Assembly (NCBI RefSeq): GCF_003687455.1
Contig: NZ_PHOA01000017.1
Location: forward strand, 1 to 32,031
DNA: 32,031 nt
Direction: 5' to 3'
From: Kocuria tytonicola
GTDB lineage: Bacteria > Actinomycetota > Actinomycetes > Actinomycetales > Micrococcaceae
Shown here: piece by piece, positions 25,770 through 32,031 of the stretch
Numbering within the stretch: the first letter of the stretch is position 1
How the letters are laid out: every line of letters starts with the position of its first letter
Program-made: the position numbers and the translations under genes
The notes under the pieces: model-generated
What the model was told of the DNA's origin: nothing
Seen by the model: the letters and a program-made list of their open reading frames with translations, nothing else
Database searches by the model: none

Positions 25770-25999
25770 ACCGACGTGGGGTTGCCTGACAGCACCACCG
25801 TGTCTTCGCGGGAGCCGTTCTGCCCGGGCGCCCCGAAGGCTCGCGCGGATGATCCGGAGGTGGGGGTCCGCAGCGCGCCCCGTGACCAGCAGCGCATCCA
25901 CCCCGTGAGCGCGCCACCGCCTGGATCTCGGGATGGGCCAACTCCGCCCGCGCCGCCAGGGGATCTCGGATCTGCCCAGTGCCCCGCGTGAGCGCCGGT
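25770..25999. other. 230-bp gap with coding-like minus-strand pieces
   Basis: No intact gene. The minus strand reads DPLAARAELAHPEIQAVAR up to about 25910, then in a second frame HGVDALLVTGRAADPHLRII, then near 25807 in a third frame REDTVVLSGNPTSVQG. Together these look like a gene broken by frameshifts. I cannot name it; the middle piece recalls BtpA-like TIM-barrel proteins only weakly. High GC makes such readings unreliable. Confidence 0.25.
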
Positions 26000-26500
26000 T
26001 CAGGGCGCCACGGTGCACAGCTCGCTGCGGGTCAGGAAGCGGTGCCCCGTGGGGGTCTCCAGGGAGAACCCGGAGCCCCGCCCGGGGACGGCGTCGATCA
26101 CGAGCCGGGTCCGGCGCCACGCCTCGAACTGCTCCGCGGAGATCCAGAACTCCACGGGGCCGAGGTCGCCACCCGCTGCCGTGGTGAGGTGCGCGGTTCC
26201 CAGCAGCACGTCCGCGTCCCCCGTGCGGAACTCCCCGGCGGGGAAGCACATGGGCGCGGAGCCGTCGCAGCAACCCCCGGACTGGTGGAACATCAGGGGG
26301 CCGTGCTCCCGCCACAGCTCGCGCACCAGATCCACCGCGGCGGCCGTGAAGCCCACCCGGGACGCGGTCTCCCCGGGCACGGCCGGAGCGGCCTCCAGCG
26401 CCACGTCGATCCCTGCCGGGCCGACGCCGGTGCCCCCGTTCGTGCCCGGTTCCGTGCGTCCCGGGGCCCCGGTCGCTCCCCGCGCTGCCTGCTCTGCCAT
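26000..26500 (-). CDS. DUF779 protein, partner of aldehyde dehydrogenase
   Basis: A 166-residue DUF779 protein. The first 55 residues are a low-complexity Gly/Thr-rich extension; the domain then runs AAAVDLVRELWREHGPLMFH, QSGGCCDGSAPMCFP (paired Cys plus a third Cys), AGEFRTGDADVLLG, FWISAEQFEAWRRTRLVIDAV and PGRGSGFSLETPTGHRFLTR. The conserved Cys/His cluster suggests metal or cofactor binding, but the biochemical role is unknown. The family is known to be linked with acetaldehyde-type dehydrogenases, as here: the gene starts 20 bp after the dehydrogenase stop. The ATG at 26500 has CGGGAAG upstream. Cytoplasmic. Confidence 0.88.
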   Translation of the reverse strand: MAEQAARGATGAPGRTEPGTNGGTGVGPAGIDVALEAAPAVPGETASRVGFTAAAVDLVRELWREHGPLMFHQSGGCCDGSAPMCFPAGEFRTGDADVLLGTAHLTTAAGGDLGPVEFWISAEQFEAWRRTRLVIDAVPGRGSGFSLETPTGHRFLTRSELCTVAP

Positions 26501-26520
26501 GTGCTTCCCGCCGTTCCGGT

Positions 26521-28044
26521 CTAGAAGAAGCCCTGCGGCGTCTCGGTGTAGGAGACGAGCATGTTCTTGGTCTGCTGGTAGTGGTCCAGCATCATCAGGT
26601 GGTTCTCCCGCCCGATGCCCGAGGACTTGTACCCGCCGAACGCCGAGTGCGCGGGGTAGCTGTGGTACTGGTTCACCCACACGCGCCCGGACTGGATGGC
26701 CCGCCCGGCCCGGTAGGCGGTGTTGCCGTCACGGGACCACACACCCGCGCCCAACCCGTAGAGGGTGTCGTTGGCAATCCCGATGGCGTCCTCGTAGGAG
26801 GCGAACTTCGCGACCGAGAGCACCGGCCCGAAGATCTCCTCCTGGAAGATCCGCATGTCGTTGGTGCCCTCGAACACCGTGGGCTGCACGTAGTACCCGC
26901 CGGAGAGGTCGCCCTCGAGCTCCGCGCGCTGCCCGCCCACGAGGACCTTGGCGCCCTCCTTCCTGCCGATGTCCAGGTAGGAAAGGATCTTCTCCAGCTG
27001 GTCGGTGGAGGCCTGCGCGCCGATCATGGTGTCCGTGTCCAGCGGGTTGCCGGCCTTGATCTGCTTCACGCGCTCGATGCCGTCCGCCAGGAAGGAGTCG
27101 TAGATGGACTCCTGCACCAGGGCCCGCGAGGGGCACGTGCACACCTCGCCCGAGTTCAGGGCGAAGAACGCGAAGCCCTCCAGCGCCTTGTCGTAGAAGC
27201 CGTCGCGCTCGCGGGCCACGTCCTCGAAGAAGATGTTGGGGGACTTCCCGCCCAGCTCCAGGGTCACGGGGATGATGTTCTCCGAGGCGTACTGCATGAT
27301 CAGCCGCCCCGTGGTGGTCTCACCCGTGAACGCGATCTTGCGGATCCGCCTGTTGGACGCGAGCGGCTTGCCGCACTCCACGCCGAAGCCGTTGACGATG
27401 TTCACCACGCCGTCCGGGATCAGGTCCTGGATCAGCTCCATGAGCACCAGGATGGAGGCCGGGGTCTGCTCGGCGGGCTTGAGCACCACGCAGTTGCCCG
27501 CCGCCAGCGCCGGGGCGAGCTTCCACACGGCCATGAGGATGGGGAAGTTCCAGGGGATGATCTGGCCCACCACTCCCAGGGGCTCGTGGAAGTGGTACGC
27601 CACGGTGTCCTCGTCCAGCTGGGACAGGTGTCCCTCCTGCGCGCGGATGGCGCCGGCGAAGTACCGGAAGTGGTCGATGGCGAGGGGGATGTCCGCGTTG
27701 AGCGTCTCCCGCACCGGCTTGCCGTTGTCCCAGGTCTCGGCCACCGCGATCAGCTCGAGGTTCTCCTCCATGCGGTCCGCGATCCTGTTGAGCATGATCG
27801 CGCGCTGCGTGGGCGTGGACGCGTTCCACGACGGCGCCGCGGCCCAGGCGGCGTCCAGCGCCGCCTCGACGTCCTCGGCCGTTCCGCGCCCCACCTCCGT
27901 GAAGGGCTGCCCCGTGACGGGGGTGACGTCCTCGAAGTACCGACCCTTGACCGGGGGCCCCCACGCCCCGCCGATGAAGTGCTCGTACCGGGGCTTGAAG
28001 GAGACGACGGAGCCGTCCTTGCCGGGCTGTGCGTACACGCTCAT
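26521..28044 (-). CDS. NAD(P)-dependent aldehyde dehydrogenase (acetaldehyde type)
   Basis: A 507-residue aldehyde dehydrogenase that oxidises aldehydes to acids. Seen are [21 protein letters not shown] near the start, [20 protein letters not shown] and [15 protein letters not shown] (NAD binding), the general base Glu263 in LELGGKSPN, and the nucleophile Cys302 in [11 protein letters not shown]. The CTCPSR form and the DUF779 gene just downstream point to the ExaC/AcoD subgroup acting on acetaldehyde or similar small aldehydes. The ATG at 28044 follows AGGACGG. The leader starts about 30 bases upstream from a -10 box covered by a palindrome, which suggests control by a dedicated regulator. 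Length and motifs are normal. Confidence 0.95.
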   Translation of the reverse strand: MSVYAQPGKDGSVVSFKPRYEHFIGGAWGPPVKGRYFEDVTPVTGQPFTEVGRGTAEDVEAALDAAWAAAPSWNASTPTQRAIMLNRIADRMEENLELIAVAETWDNGKPVRETLNADIPLAIDHFRYFAGAIRAQEGHLSQLDEDTVAYHFHEPLGVVGQIIPWNFPILMAVWKLAPALAAGNCVVLKPAEQTPASILVLMELIQDLIPDGVVNIVNGFGVECGKPLASNRRIRKIAFTGETTTGRLIMQYASENIIPVTLELGGKSPNIFFEDVARERDGFYDKALEGFAFFALNSGEVCTCPSRALVQESIYDSFLADGIERVKQIKAGNPLDTDTMIGAQASTDQLEKILSYLDIGRKEGAKVLVGGQRAELEGDLSGGYYVQPTVFEGTNDMRIFQEEIFGPVLSVAKFASYEDAIGIANDTLYGLGAGVWSRDGNTAYRAGRAIQSGRVWVNQYHSYPAHSAFGGYKSSGIGRENHLMMLDHYQQTKNMLVSYTETPQGFF

Positions 28045-28067
28045 GGTGACCGTCCTGTGGTTGTCGT

Positions 28068-28086
28068 ATGACGTGCATCACATCAT
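28068..28086. promoter_or_regulatory. 19-bp palindromic operator over the aldehyde dehydrogenase -10
   Basis: The sequence has the dyad ATGA-n-GTG-cat-CAC-n-TCAT centred at 28077, with only one mismatched pair of positions outside the 3-base centre. The minus-strand -10 TATGAT (28082-28087) overlaps its right arm. A TTGCGC at 28103-28108 is a poor -35 (15-base spacing). Confidence 0.55.
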
Positions 28087-28159
28087 AGGCCCGCTGTCGG
28101 ACGCGCAACCAGGGGTCCGTGCGGCACTCGCAGCACCTCGCGGCTCCCATCATGCGGCA

Positions 28160-28188
28160 GGGCGGCCCGGGAGCAACCCGGACCGCCC
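28160..28188 (-). terminator. terminator of the dicarboxylate symporter gene
   Basis: A 12-bp stem (28160-28171 with 28177-28188) with a 5-base loop; as minus-strand RNA all pairs form, one of them G-U. It starts 30 bases after the symporter stop. No U-run. Confidence 0.8.
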
Positions 28189-28218
28189 TGCGCCCGCAGA
28201 TCGTGGCGCTGCGGCGTG

Positions 28219-29688
28219 CTACTCGGTGCGCTGCCCGTCCGTCTCGGGGACGGGGGTGGCCGCGTGGGCTCCGGCTTCGGCACCAGCGGCGGCGCCTGCG
28301 CCCACCGGCTCCGGAACGGGGAGGGAGGCGTCCGGGGCCGTGGCGGCGTCGTCGTCCTTGAAGGGGCGCCCGGAGAGCGGCGCGTCGTAGCGCGGCCGGT
28401 CGAGGATGCCCTCCCGGTGGGAGACGATGGTGGCCACGAGCGCCTGGCCGGTGACGTTCAGTGCGGTGCGGCCCATGTCCAGGATGGGGTCCACGGCGAG
28501 CAGCAGCCCCACGCCGTCCAGCGGCAGGCCCAGGGTGGACAGGGTGAGCGTGAGCATCACGGTGGCACCCGTGGTCCCGGCCGTCGCGGCCGAGCCCAGG
28601 ACCGAGACGAGCGCGATCAGCACGAAGTGCATGGGCGTGAGGTCCACGCCGTAGAACTGGGCCACGAAGATGGCGGCCACGGCGGGGTACACGGCCGCGC
28701 AGCCGTCCATCTTGGTGGTGGCGCCCAGCGGGATCACGAACGAGGCGTAGTGGGAGGGCACACCCAGGTTGGACTCGCTCACGCGCTGGGTCACGGGCAT
28801 GGTGCCCAGGGAGGAGCGGGACACGAAGCCCAGCTGCATGGCGGGCCACACGCCGGCGAAGAACTGCTTCACGGACAGCCCGTTGAGCCTGAGCAGCACG
28901 GGGTAGACCACGAACGCCACGAGCAGCAGCCCGGCGTACACGGTGAGCACGAACTTCACGAGCGAGCCCATGGAGGTCCAGCCGTACTCGAACACGGCGG
29001 TGCCGATCAGCCCCAGGGTGCCCAGCGGCGCCAGGCGGATGATCCACCAGACCACCTTCTGCATGATGGCCAGCCCCGACTTCATGAGCCGCAGGAACGG
29101 CTCGGCCTCCTTGCCCACCTTCAGGGCGGCAATGCCCACCACCAGGGAGACCACCAGGATCTGCAGGACGTTGAAGTTGACCTTGGTGGTCACGGTCTCC
29201 GGGTCCAGGACCTTCGAGGTGGTCTCCAGACCCAGGAAGTTCACGGGGATCAGGCCCTTGAGGAACGCGAGCCACGAGCCCTCCGTGCCGGAGTACGCCT
29301 CGGGCTGCGCCTGCCCCGTGCCCACTCCGGGCTGCGCGACCACGGCGAGCACCATGCCGATCACCACGGCGATCAGCGAGGTGATGGCGAACCACATGAG
29401 GGTCTTCCACGCCAGCCGCGCCGCGTTGGAGACGTCACGCAGGTTCGCGATGGAGGTGATCACGGCGGTCACCACGAGGGGGACCACCGCGGCCTTGAGA
29501 ATGGTCACGTAGCTGGAGCCGATGGTGTCCAGCGTGGTCATGAGCCAGTTGGGGTCCTCCTCCGGGTCCCCGCCGATGGCGGCGGCCAGGGACCCGAGGA
29601 GGACACCCAGGACGAGCGCTGCGAGGATCTGCCACCCGAAGGACGTCGTCCACCGCGGGAGACGCCGGGTACTTTCTGCGGAATTCAT
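28219..29688 (-). CDS. dicarboxylate/glutamate:cation symporter (DAACS family)
   Basis: A 489-residue transporter of the DctA/GltP family, which imports C4-dicarboxylates or acidic amino acids with protons or sodium. Seen are the N-terminal helix WQILAALVLGVLLGSLAA, the segment VPLVVTAVITSIANL, the hairpin-1 motif SRSSLGTMPVT (usually SSxATLP), the NMDG-type PLGATTKMDGCA, with Lys for Asn, and the hairpin-2 region GTTGATVMLTLTLSTLGLP, followed by DPILDMGRTALNVTG. The C-terminal 50 residues are an Ala/Pro-rich tail. The ATG at 29688 lacks a ribosome site, but TACTGT ends seven bases upstream, so a leaderless mRNA is likely; a longer frame to 29733 is rejected. A perfect inverted repeat at 29702-29729 sits just behind that -10. 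Confidence 0.92.
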   Translation of the reverse strand: MNSAESTRRLPRWTTSFGWQILAALVLGVLLGSLAAAIGGDPEEDPNWLMTTLDTIGSSYVTILKAAVVPLVVTAVITSIANLRDVSNAARLAWKTLMWFAITSLIAVVIGMVLAVVAQPGVGTGQAQPEAYSGTEGSWLAFLKGLIPVNFLGLETTSKVLDPETVTTKVNFNVLQILVVSLVVGIAALKVGKEAEPFLRLMKSGLAIMQKVVWWIIRLAPLGTLGLIGTAVFEYGWTSMGSLVKFVLTVYAGLLLVAFVVYPVLLRLNGLSVKQFFAGVWPAMQLGFVSRSSLGTMPVTQRVSESNLGVPSHYASFVIPLGATTKMDGCAAVYPAVAAIFVAQFYGVDLTPMHFVLIALVSVLGSAATAGTTGATVMLTLTLSTLGLPLDGVGLLLAVDPILDMGRTALNVTGQALVATIVSHREGILDRPRYDAPLSGRPFKDDDAATAPDASLPVPEPVGAGAAAGAEAGAHAATPVPETDGQRTE

Positions 29689-29695
29689 GTTGGTC

Positions 29696-29701
29696 ACAGT
29701 A
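29696..29701 (-). promoter_or_regulatory. -10 box of the symporter gene, leaderless
   Basis: TACTGT on the minus strand ends seven bases before the ATG. No -35 is readable because the inverted repeat 29702-29729 fills the spacer region. Confidence 0.35.
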
Positions 29702-29729
29702 GGCCTGGGCGGTGTGGACCGCCCAGGCC
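29702..29729 (-). terminator. perfect 12-bp inverted repeat: terminator of the DUF885 gene or symporter operator
   Basis: Arms GGCCTGGGCGGT (29702-29713) and its complement (29718-29729) flank GTGG. It lies 63 bases after the DUF885 gene stop and directly behind the symporter -10, so it may end one transcript, control the next, or both. Confidence 0.6.
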
Positions 29730-29792
29730 GCATGACGAACTGTGACGCCCGTTCTGCGGGCGAGCAACGGGAGTTCCCCGGGGGATCGCGGC

Positions 29793-31529
29793 CTAGAGCG
29801 CCAGTGCGTACGTGAGTGTGTCCAAACCCACGGAGCCCAGGCGCAGCGCACGGCTGTGGAAGCGCTTGAGGTCGAAGTCCTCACCCTCCCGCGCCATGGC
29901 CTGCTCGCGGGCGTCGAGCCACATCTGCAGCCCCACGCGGTAGGAGGGCGCCTGCCCGGGCCAGCCCATGTAGCGCAGCCACTCGAAGCGCAGGGTGGAC
30001 TCGGCCATGGCCACGTTGTGGCGCAGGAACTTCCAGCCGTCCTCGGGGGTCCAGACCTCACCGGCGCGGGCGCCGCCGAGCATGTCGCCGAGGGCCTCCG
30101 GGATCTCGAAGCCGCAGTGGAAGCCCACGTCGAAGATCACGCGGATGGTGCGCAGCCGCTGCGAGTCGAGCATGCCCATCCGGTCCCCGGGGTCGTCCAG
30201 GAACCCGAGCTCGTCCATGAGGCGCTCGGCGTACAGGGCCCAGCCCTCGCCGTGGCCGGAGACCCAGATCCCCATGCGGCGCCACTCGTTGAGCTCCCCG
30301 GCGTTGGCCAGCGCCGTGGCGCACTGCAGGTGGTGGCCCGGGATGCCCTCGTGGTAGACGGTGGTGGTCTCCTCCCACGTGTTGTGCTGGCTCACGCCCT
30401 CCGGCACGGACCACCACATGCGCCCGGGACGGGAGAAGTCCGCGCTGGGCGGGGTGTAGTAGATGATCCCGTCCTGGGTGGGGGCGATGCGGCACTCCAG
30501 CGTGCGCATGGGCTCCGTGATCTCGAACTGGGTGTCCGCCAGCGCGTCCAGGGCGGTGTCCGAGAGCTGCTGCATCCACGCCCGCAGCTCCTCGGGGGAG
30601 TGCAGCTGGCGTGCCGGGTCCGCGTTCAGTGCGGCCATGGCCTCCTGGATGCTCGCGCCGGGCTGGATCCGGTCCGCGACGTCCCGCTGCTCGGAGTCCA
30701 GGGCGATGAGCCGCTCCACGGCCCAGTCGTAGATCTCCCGGGGCTCGCGGCGCGCGCCCAGGAACGAGGCGAGGTGCAACCGGTAGTCCTCGAGCCCGCA
30801 CGCGTCGGACGGACGGGCCACGGGGGCGAAGTCCTCGCGCAGGGTCCGGGCGATGTCACGGTAGGCCCGGCGGGCGGCGTCGGCGGCGCGGGCGAGCTCC
30901 TCGCGGAGGTCCTCGGGGGCGCTCGGGTCCGCGGCCAGCGTGGCGAAGAAGCCCTCGTCGGACGCGTACTGCTCGGCCTGCTGGGAGGCCTCCACGATCT
31001 GCGGGGCCGACGGCGGACGGTTCAGGGAGACGGCCTCGTCGAGTCCCTCGCGGTACTGGGTCAGGGCTGCGGGCACGTTGGCCATGCGCCCGGCGATGTG
31101 GCGCCAGTCCTGCTCGGTCTCGCGCGGCATGGCGTCCAGGACCTGGCGGATGCCCTGCACGGGGGACTCGATGTTGTTCACCACGGACACGTCCAGGTTG
31201 GCGTCGTGGAGGTCCCGCTGCAGCTCGAGGTCGTTGCGCAGGGCGTGCAGGGTCACACGGTCCACGTCGTCCCGCGGCTCCACACGGTCCAGGCGGGCGA
31301 GGGTCCGGCGCACCAGTTCCGCGGCGGCCTCGCGCCCGGCCGGGCCGAAGTCCGGGTACTCGGTCTCGTGCCCGGGGAAGCCGTGGAAGGTGGCCTCGCT
31401 CGGGTCCAGGGTCAGCCGCTCGTGGAAGTAGCTCTCCGCGAGCTCGTCCGCCGGGGTCTTCTCGCGGTGGATGGAGCCCATGGGTGCGAGGGGCTCCGGG
31501 GTCTGGGGTGTGGTCTCAGGTGTCGTCAC
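29793..31529 (-). CDS. DUF885 metallopeptidase-like protein
   Basis: A 578-residue DUF885 protein, a family with an M-peptidase-like alpha-helical fold. The zinc motif is HEGIPGHHLQ (His393, Glu394, His399, His400), placed as in known members; GHGEGWALYAERLMDELG follows and holds another probable ligand Glu. Upstream is the family segment YTPPSADFSRPGRMWWSVPEG. No signal peptide is seen, so it is probably cytoplasmic and may act as a peptidase; the substrate is unknown. The GTG at 31529 fits the family N-terminus (ELAESYFHERLTLDPSEATF begins near residue 29). No ribosome site is seen, but TAGGGT ends eight bases upstream, so it may be leaderless. It lies 49 bp after a thioredoxin-like gene. 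Confidence 0.9.
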   Translation of the reverse strand: MTTPETTPQTPEPLAPMGSIHREKTPADELAESYFHERLTLDPSEATFHGFPGHETEYPDFGPAGREAAAELVRRTLARLDRVEPRDDVDRVTLHALRNDLELQRDLHDANLDVSVVNNIESPVQGIRQVLDAMPRETEQDWRHIAGRMANVPAALTQYREGLDEAVSLNRPPSAPQIVEASQQAEQYASDEGFFATLAADPSAPEDLREELARAADAARRAYRDIARTLREDFAPVARPSDACGLEDYRLHLASFLGARREPREIYDWAVERLIALDSEQRDVADRIQPGASIQEAMAALNADPARQLHSPEELRAWMQQLSDTALDALADTQFEITEPMRTLECRIAPTQDGIIYYTPPSADFSRPGRMWWSVPEGVSQHNTWEETTTVYHEGIPGHHLQCATALANAGELNEWRRMGIWVSGHGEGWALYAERLMDELGFLDDPGDRMGMLDSQRLRTIRVIFDVGFHCGFEIPEALGDMLGGARAGEVWTPEDGWKFLRHNVAMAESTLRFEWLRYMGWPGQAPSYRVGLQMWLDAREQAMAREGEDFDLKRFHSRALRLGSVGLDTLTYALAL

Positions 31530-31537
31530 GGAATGTA

Positions 31538-31543
31538 ACCCTA
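31538..31543 (-). promoter_or_regulatory. possible -10 box of the DUF885 gene
   Basis: TAGGGT on the minus strand, eight bases before the GTG start; no convincing -35. Confidence 0.3.
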
Positions 31544-31578
31544 GTCACATCCGGGCGGACGCGGCGGATTGCCGTGCG

Positions 31579-32031
31579 TCACGCGCCGAAGCGCTCCGCG
31601 AGCTCGTCCAGCAGCTCGATCACGGGTCCGCTGCCGGACACGGGCCCGCCCGCGAGCAGCCCGTCCGCCCCGAGCACCACGGCCCAGGGGGTGCCCGGAC
31701 GCTCGAACACGGTCACGAGGTCCCGGTGCGCGTCCACGAGCGCCGCCTCTCGCAGGGCCCCGGGGATCCGCTCGAGCTCGTCGGGCTCCGGGACGACGGC
31801 GTGCAGTGCCACGGGCCCCGTGCTGCCGGAGAGTGCGACGATCCGTTCCACCACGGGCGCGCACCACCCGCACGTGGAGCTCACCCCCACCAGGGCCCGG
31901 GCATGCGTCGCGGCCAGCCCCCGCAGGGTCACGGTGGCACCGGAGGCGTCCCGCAGCACCGCCCAGGGGATGGGCAGGCGAGGGCGGTACGGCTCAGCTG
32001 CCGCGGGGGTCTCGGCCGGCGGGTACGGGAC
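31579..32031 (-). CDS. thioredoxin-like protein (5' end beyond window)
   Basis: The open frame runs without a stop to the window edge, so at least the C-terminal 150 residues are present. The visible part has PIPWAVLRDASGATVTLRGL, the usual pre-fold of TlpA/AhpC-type thioredoxins, then VGVSSTCGWCAPVVERI with the redox motif CGWC, and the cis-Pro-like PGTPWAVVLGADG, ending with VIELLDELAERFGA. In several actinobacteria such a domain is fused behind a MauE-like membrane domain; the missing part cannot show this. It is upstream of the DUF885 gene on the same strand. A disulfide reductase or transfer role is likely. Confidence 0.75.
   Translation of the reverse strand, partial: VPYPPAETPAAAEPYRPRLPIPWAVLRDASGATVTLRGLAATHARALVGVSSTCGWCAPVVERIVALSGSTGPVALHAVVPEPDELERIPGALREAALVDAHRDLVTVFERPGTPWAVVLGADGLLAGGPVSGSGPVIELLDELAERFGA

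Noticed and set aside
1-32031. CRISPR array, insertion sequence, prophage or defence system
   Set aside because: No regularly spaced repeats, transposase, integrase, Cas or toxin-antitoxin motifs were seen on either strand.

Overview
The window looks like chromosome of a very high-GC Gram-positive actinobacterium, most likely Micrococcaceae and Kocuria-like. This rests on near-universal G/C third codon positions, GTG starts, the neighbourhood of punA, an lpdA-type flavoprotein, an actinobacterial acyl-CoA carboxylase alpha subunit and maf, and on -10 boxes of the form TAGNNT or TACNNT placed 6 to 8 bases before start codons (leaderless genes). The organism is inferred from these features; no database was searched.

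Region 1 (1-10522) is a surface polysaccharide locus. A plus-strand run encodes a GT4 glycosyltransferase, an unusual double alpha/beta-hydrolase-fold protein and a Wzx-like flippase. A minus-strand run starting near 9240 encodes a Wzz/YveK-like chain-length protein, a GT4-like transferase, an O-antigen-ligase/polymerase-like membrane protein and another GT4 enzyme. A GT2 transferase diverges from it. Together these can transfer sugars, flip lipid-linked units and polymerise them to a set length. No intact initiating phosphosugar transferase and no tyrosine autokinase is present.

Region 2 (10776-16780) holds tetrapyrrole and repair genes: a CbiX-type chelatase convergent with hemD, then mfd behind a long structured leader. 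Region 3 (16781-17375) contains what reads as a decayed dTDP-rhamnose locus: an RmlB nucleotide-binding segment, a frameshift, the RmlB TDEV segment and an RmlC-like segment within about 210 bp.

Region 4 (17376-24259) holds a small membrane protein, purine nucleoside phosphorylase, an lpdA-like flavoprotein that has lost its C-terminal interface domain, an MHS-family transporter running into it, the biotin carboxylase/BCCP subunit and maf. Region 5 (24260-26000) holds the N-terminal half of a polyprenyl glycosylphosphotransferase without its catalytic domain, flanked by stretches that may be gene remnants.

Region 6 (26000-32031) is metabolic: an aldehyde dehydrogenase with its usual DUF779 partner behind a promoter-overlapping palindrome, a dicarboxylate/glutamate symporter, a DUF885 metallopeptidase-like protein and a thioredoxin-like gene cut by the window edge. 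The most unusual material is the double hydrolase-fold protein in the polysaccharide operon and the series of truncated or mosaic genes (rml relic, lpdA, sugar transferase), which suggest past deletion of a larger envelope-sugar locus.
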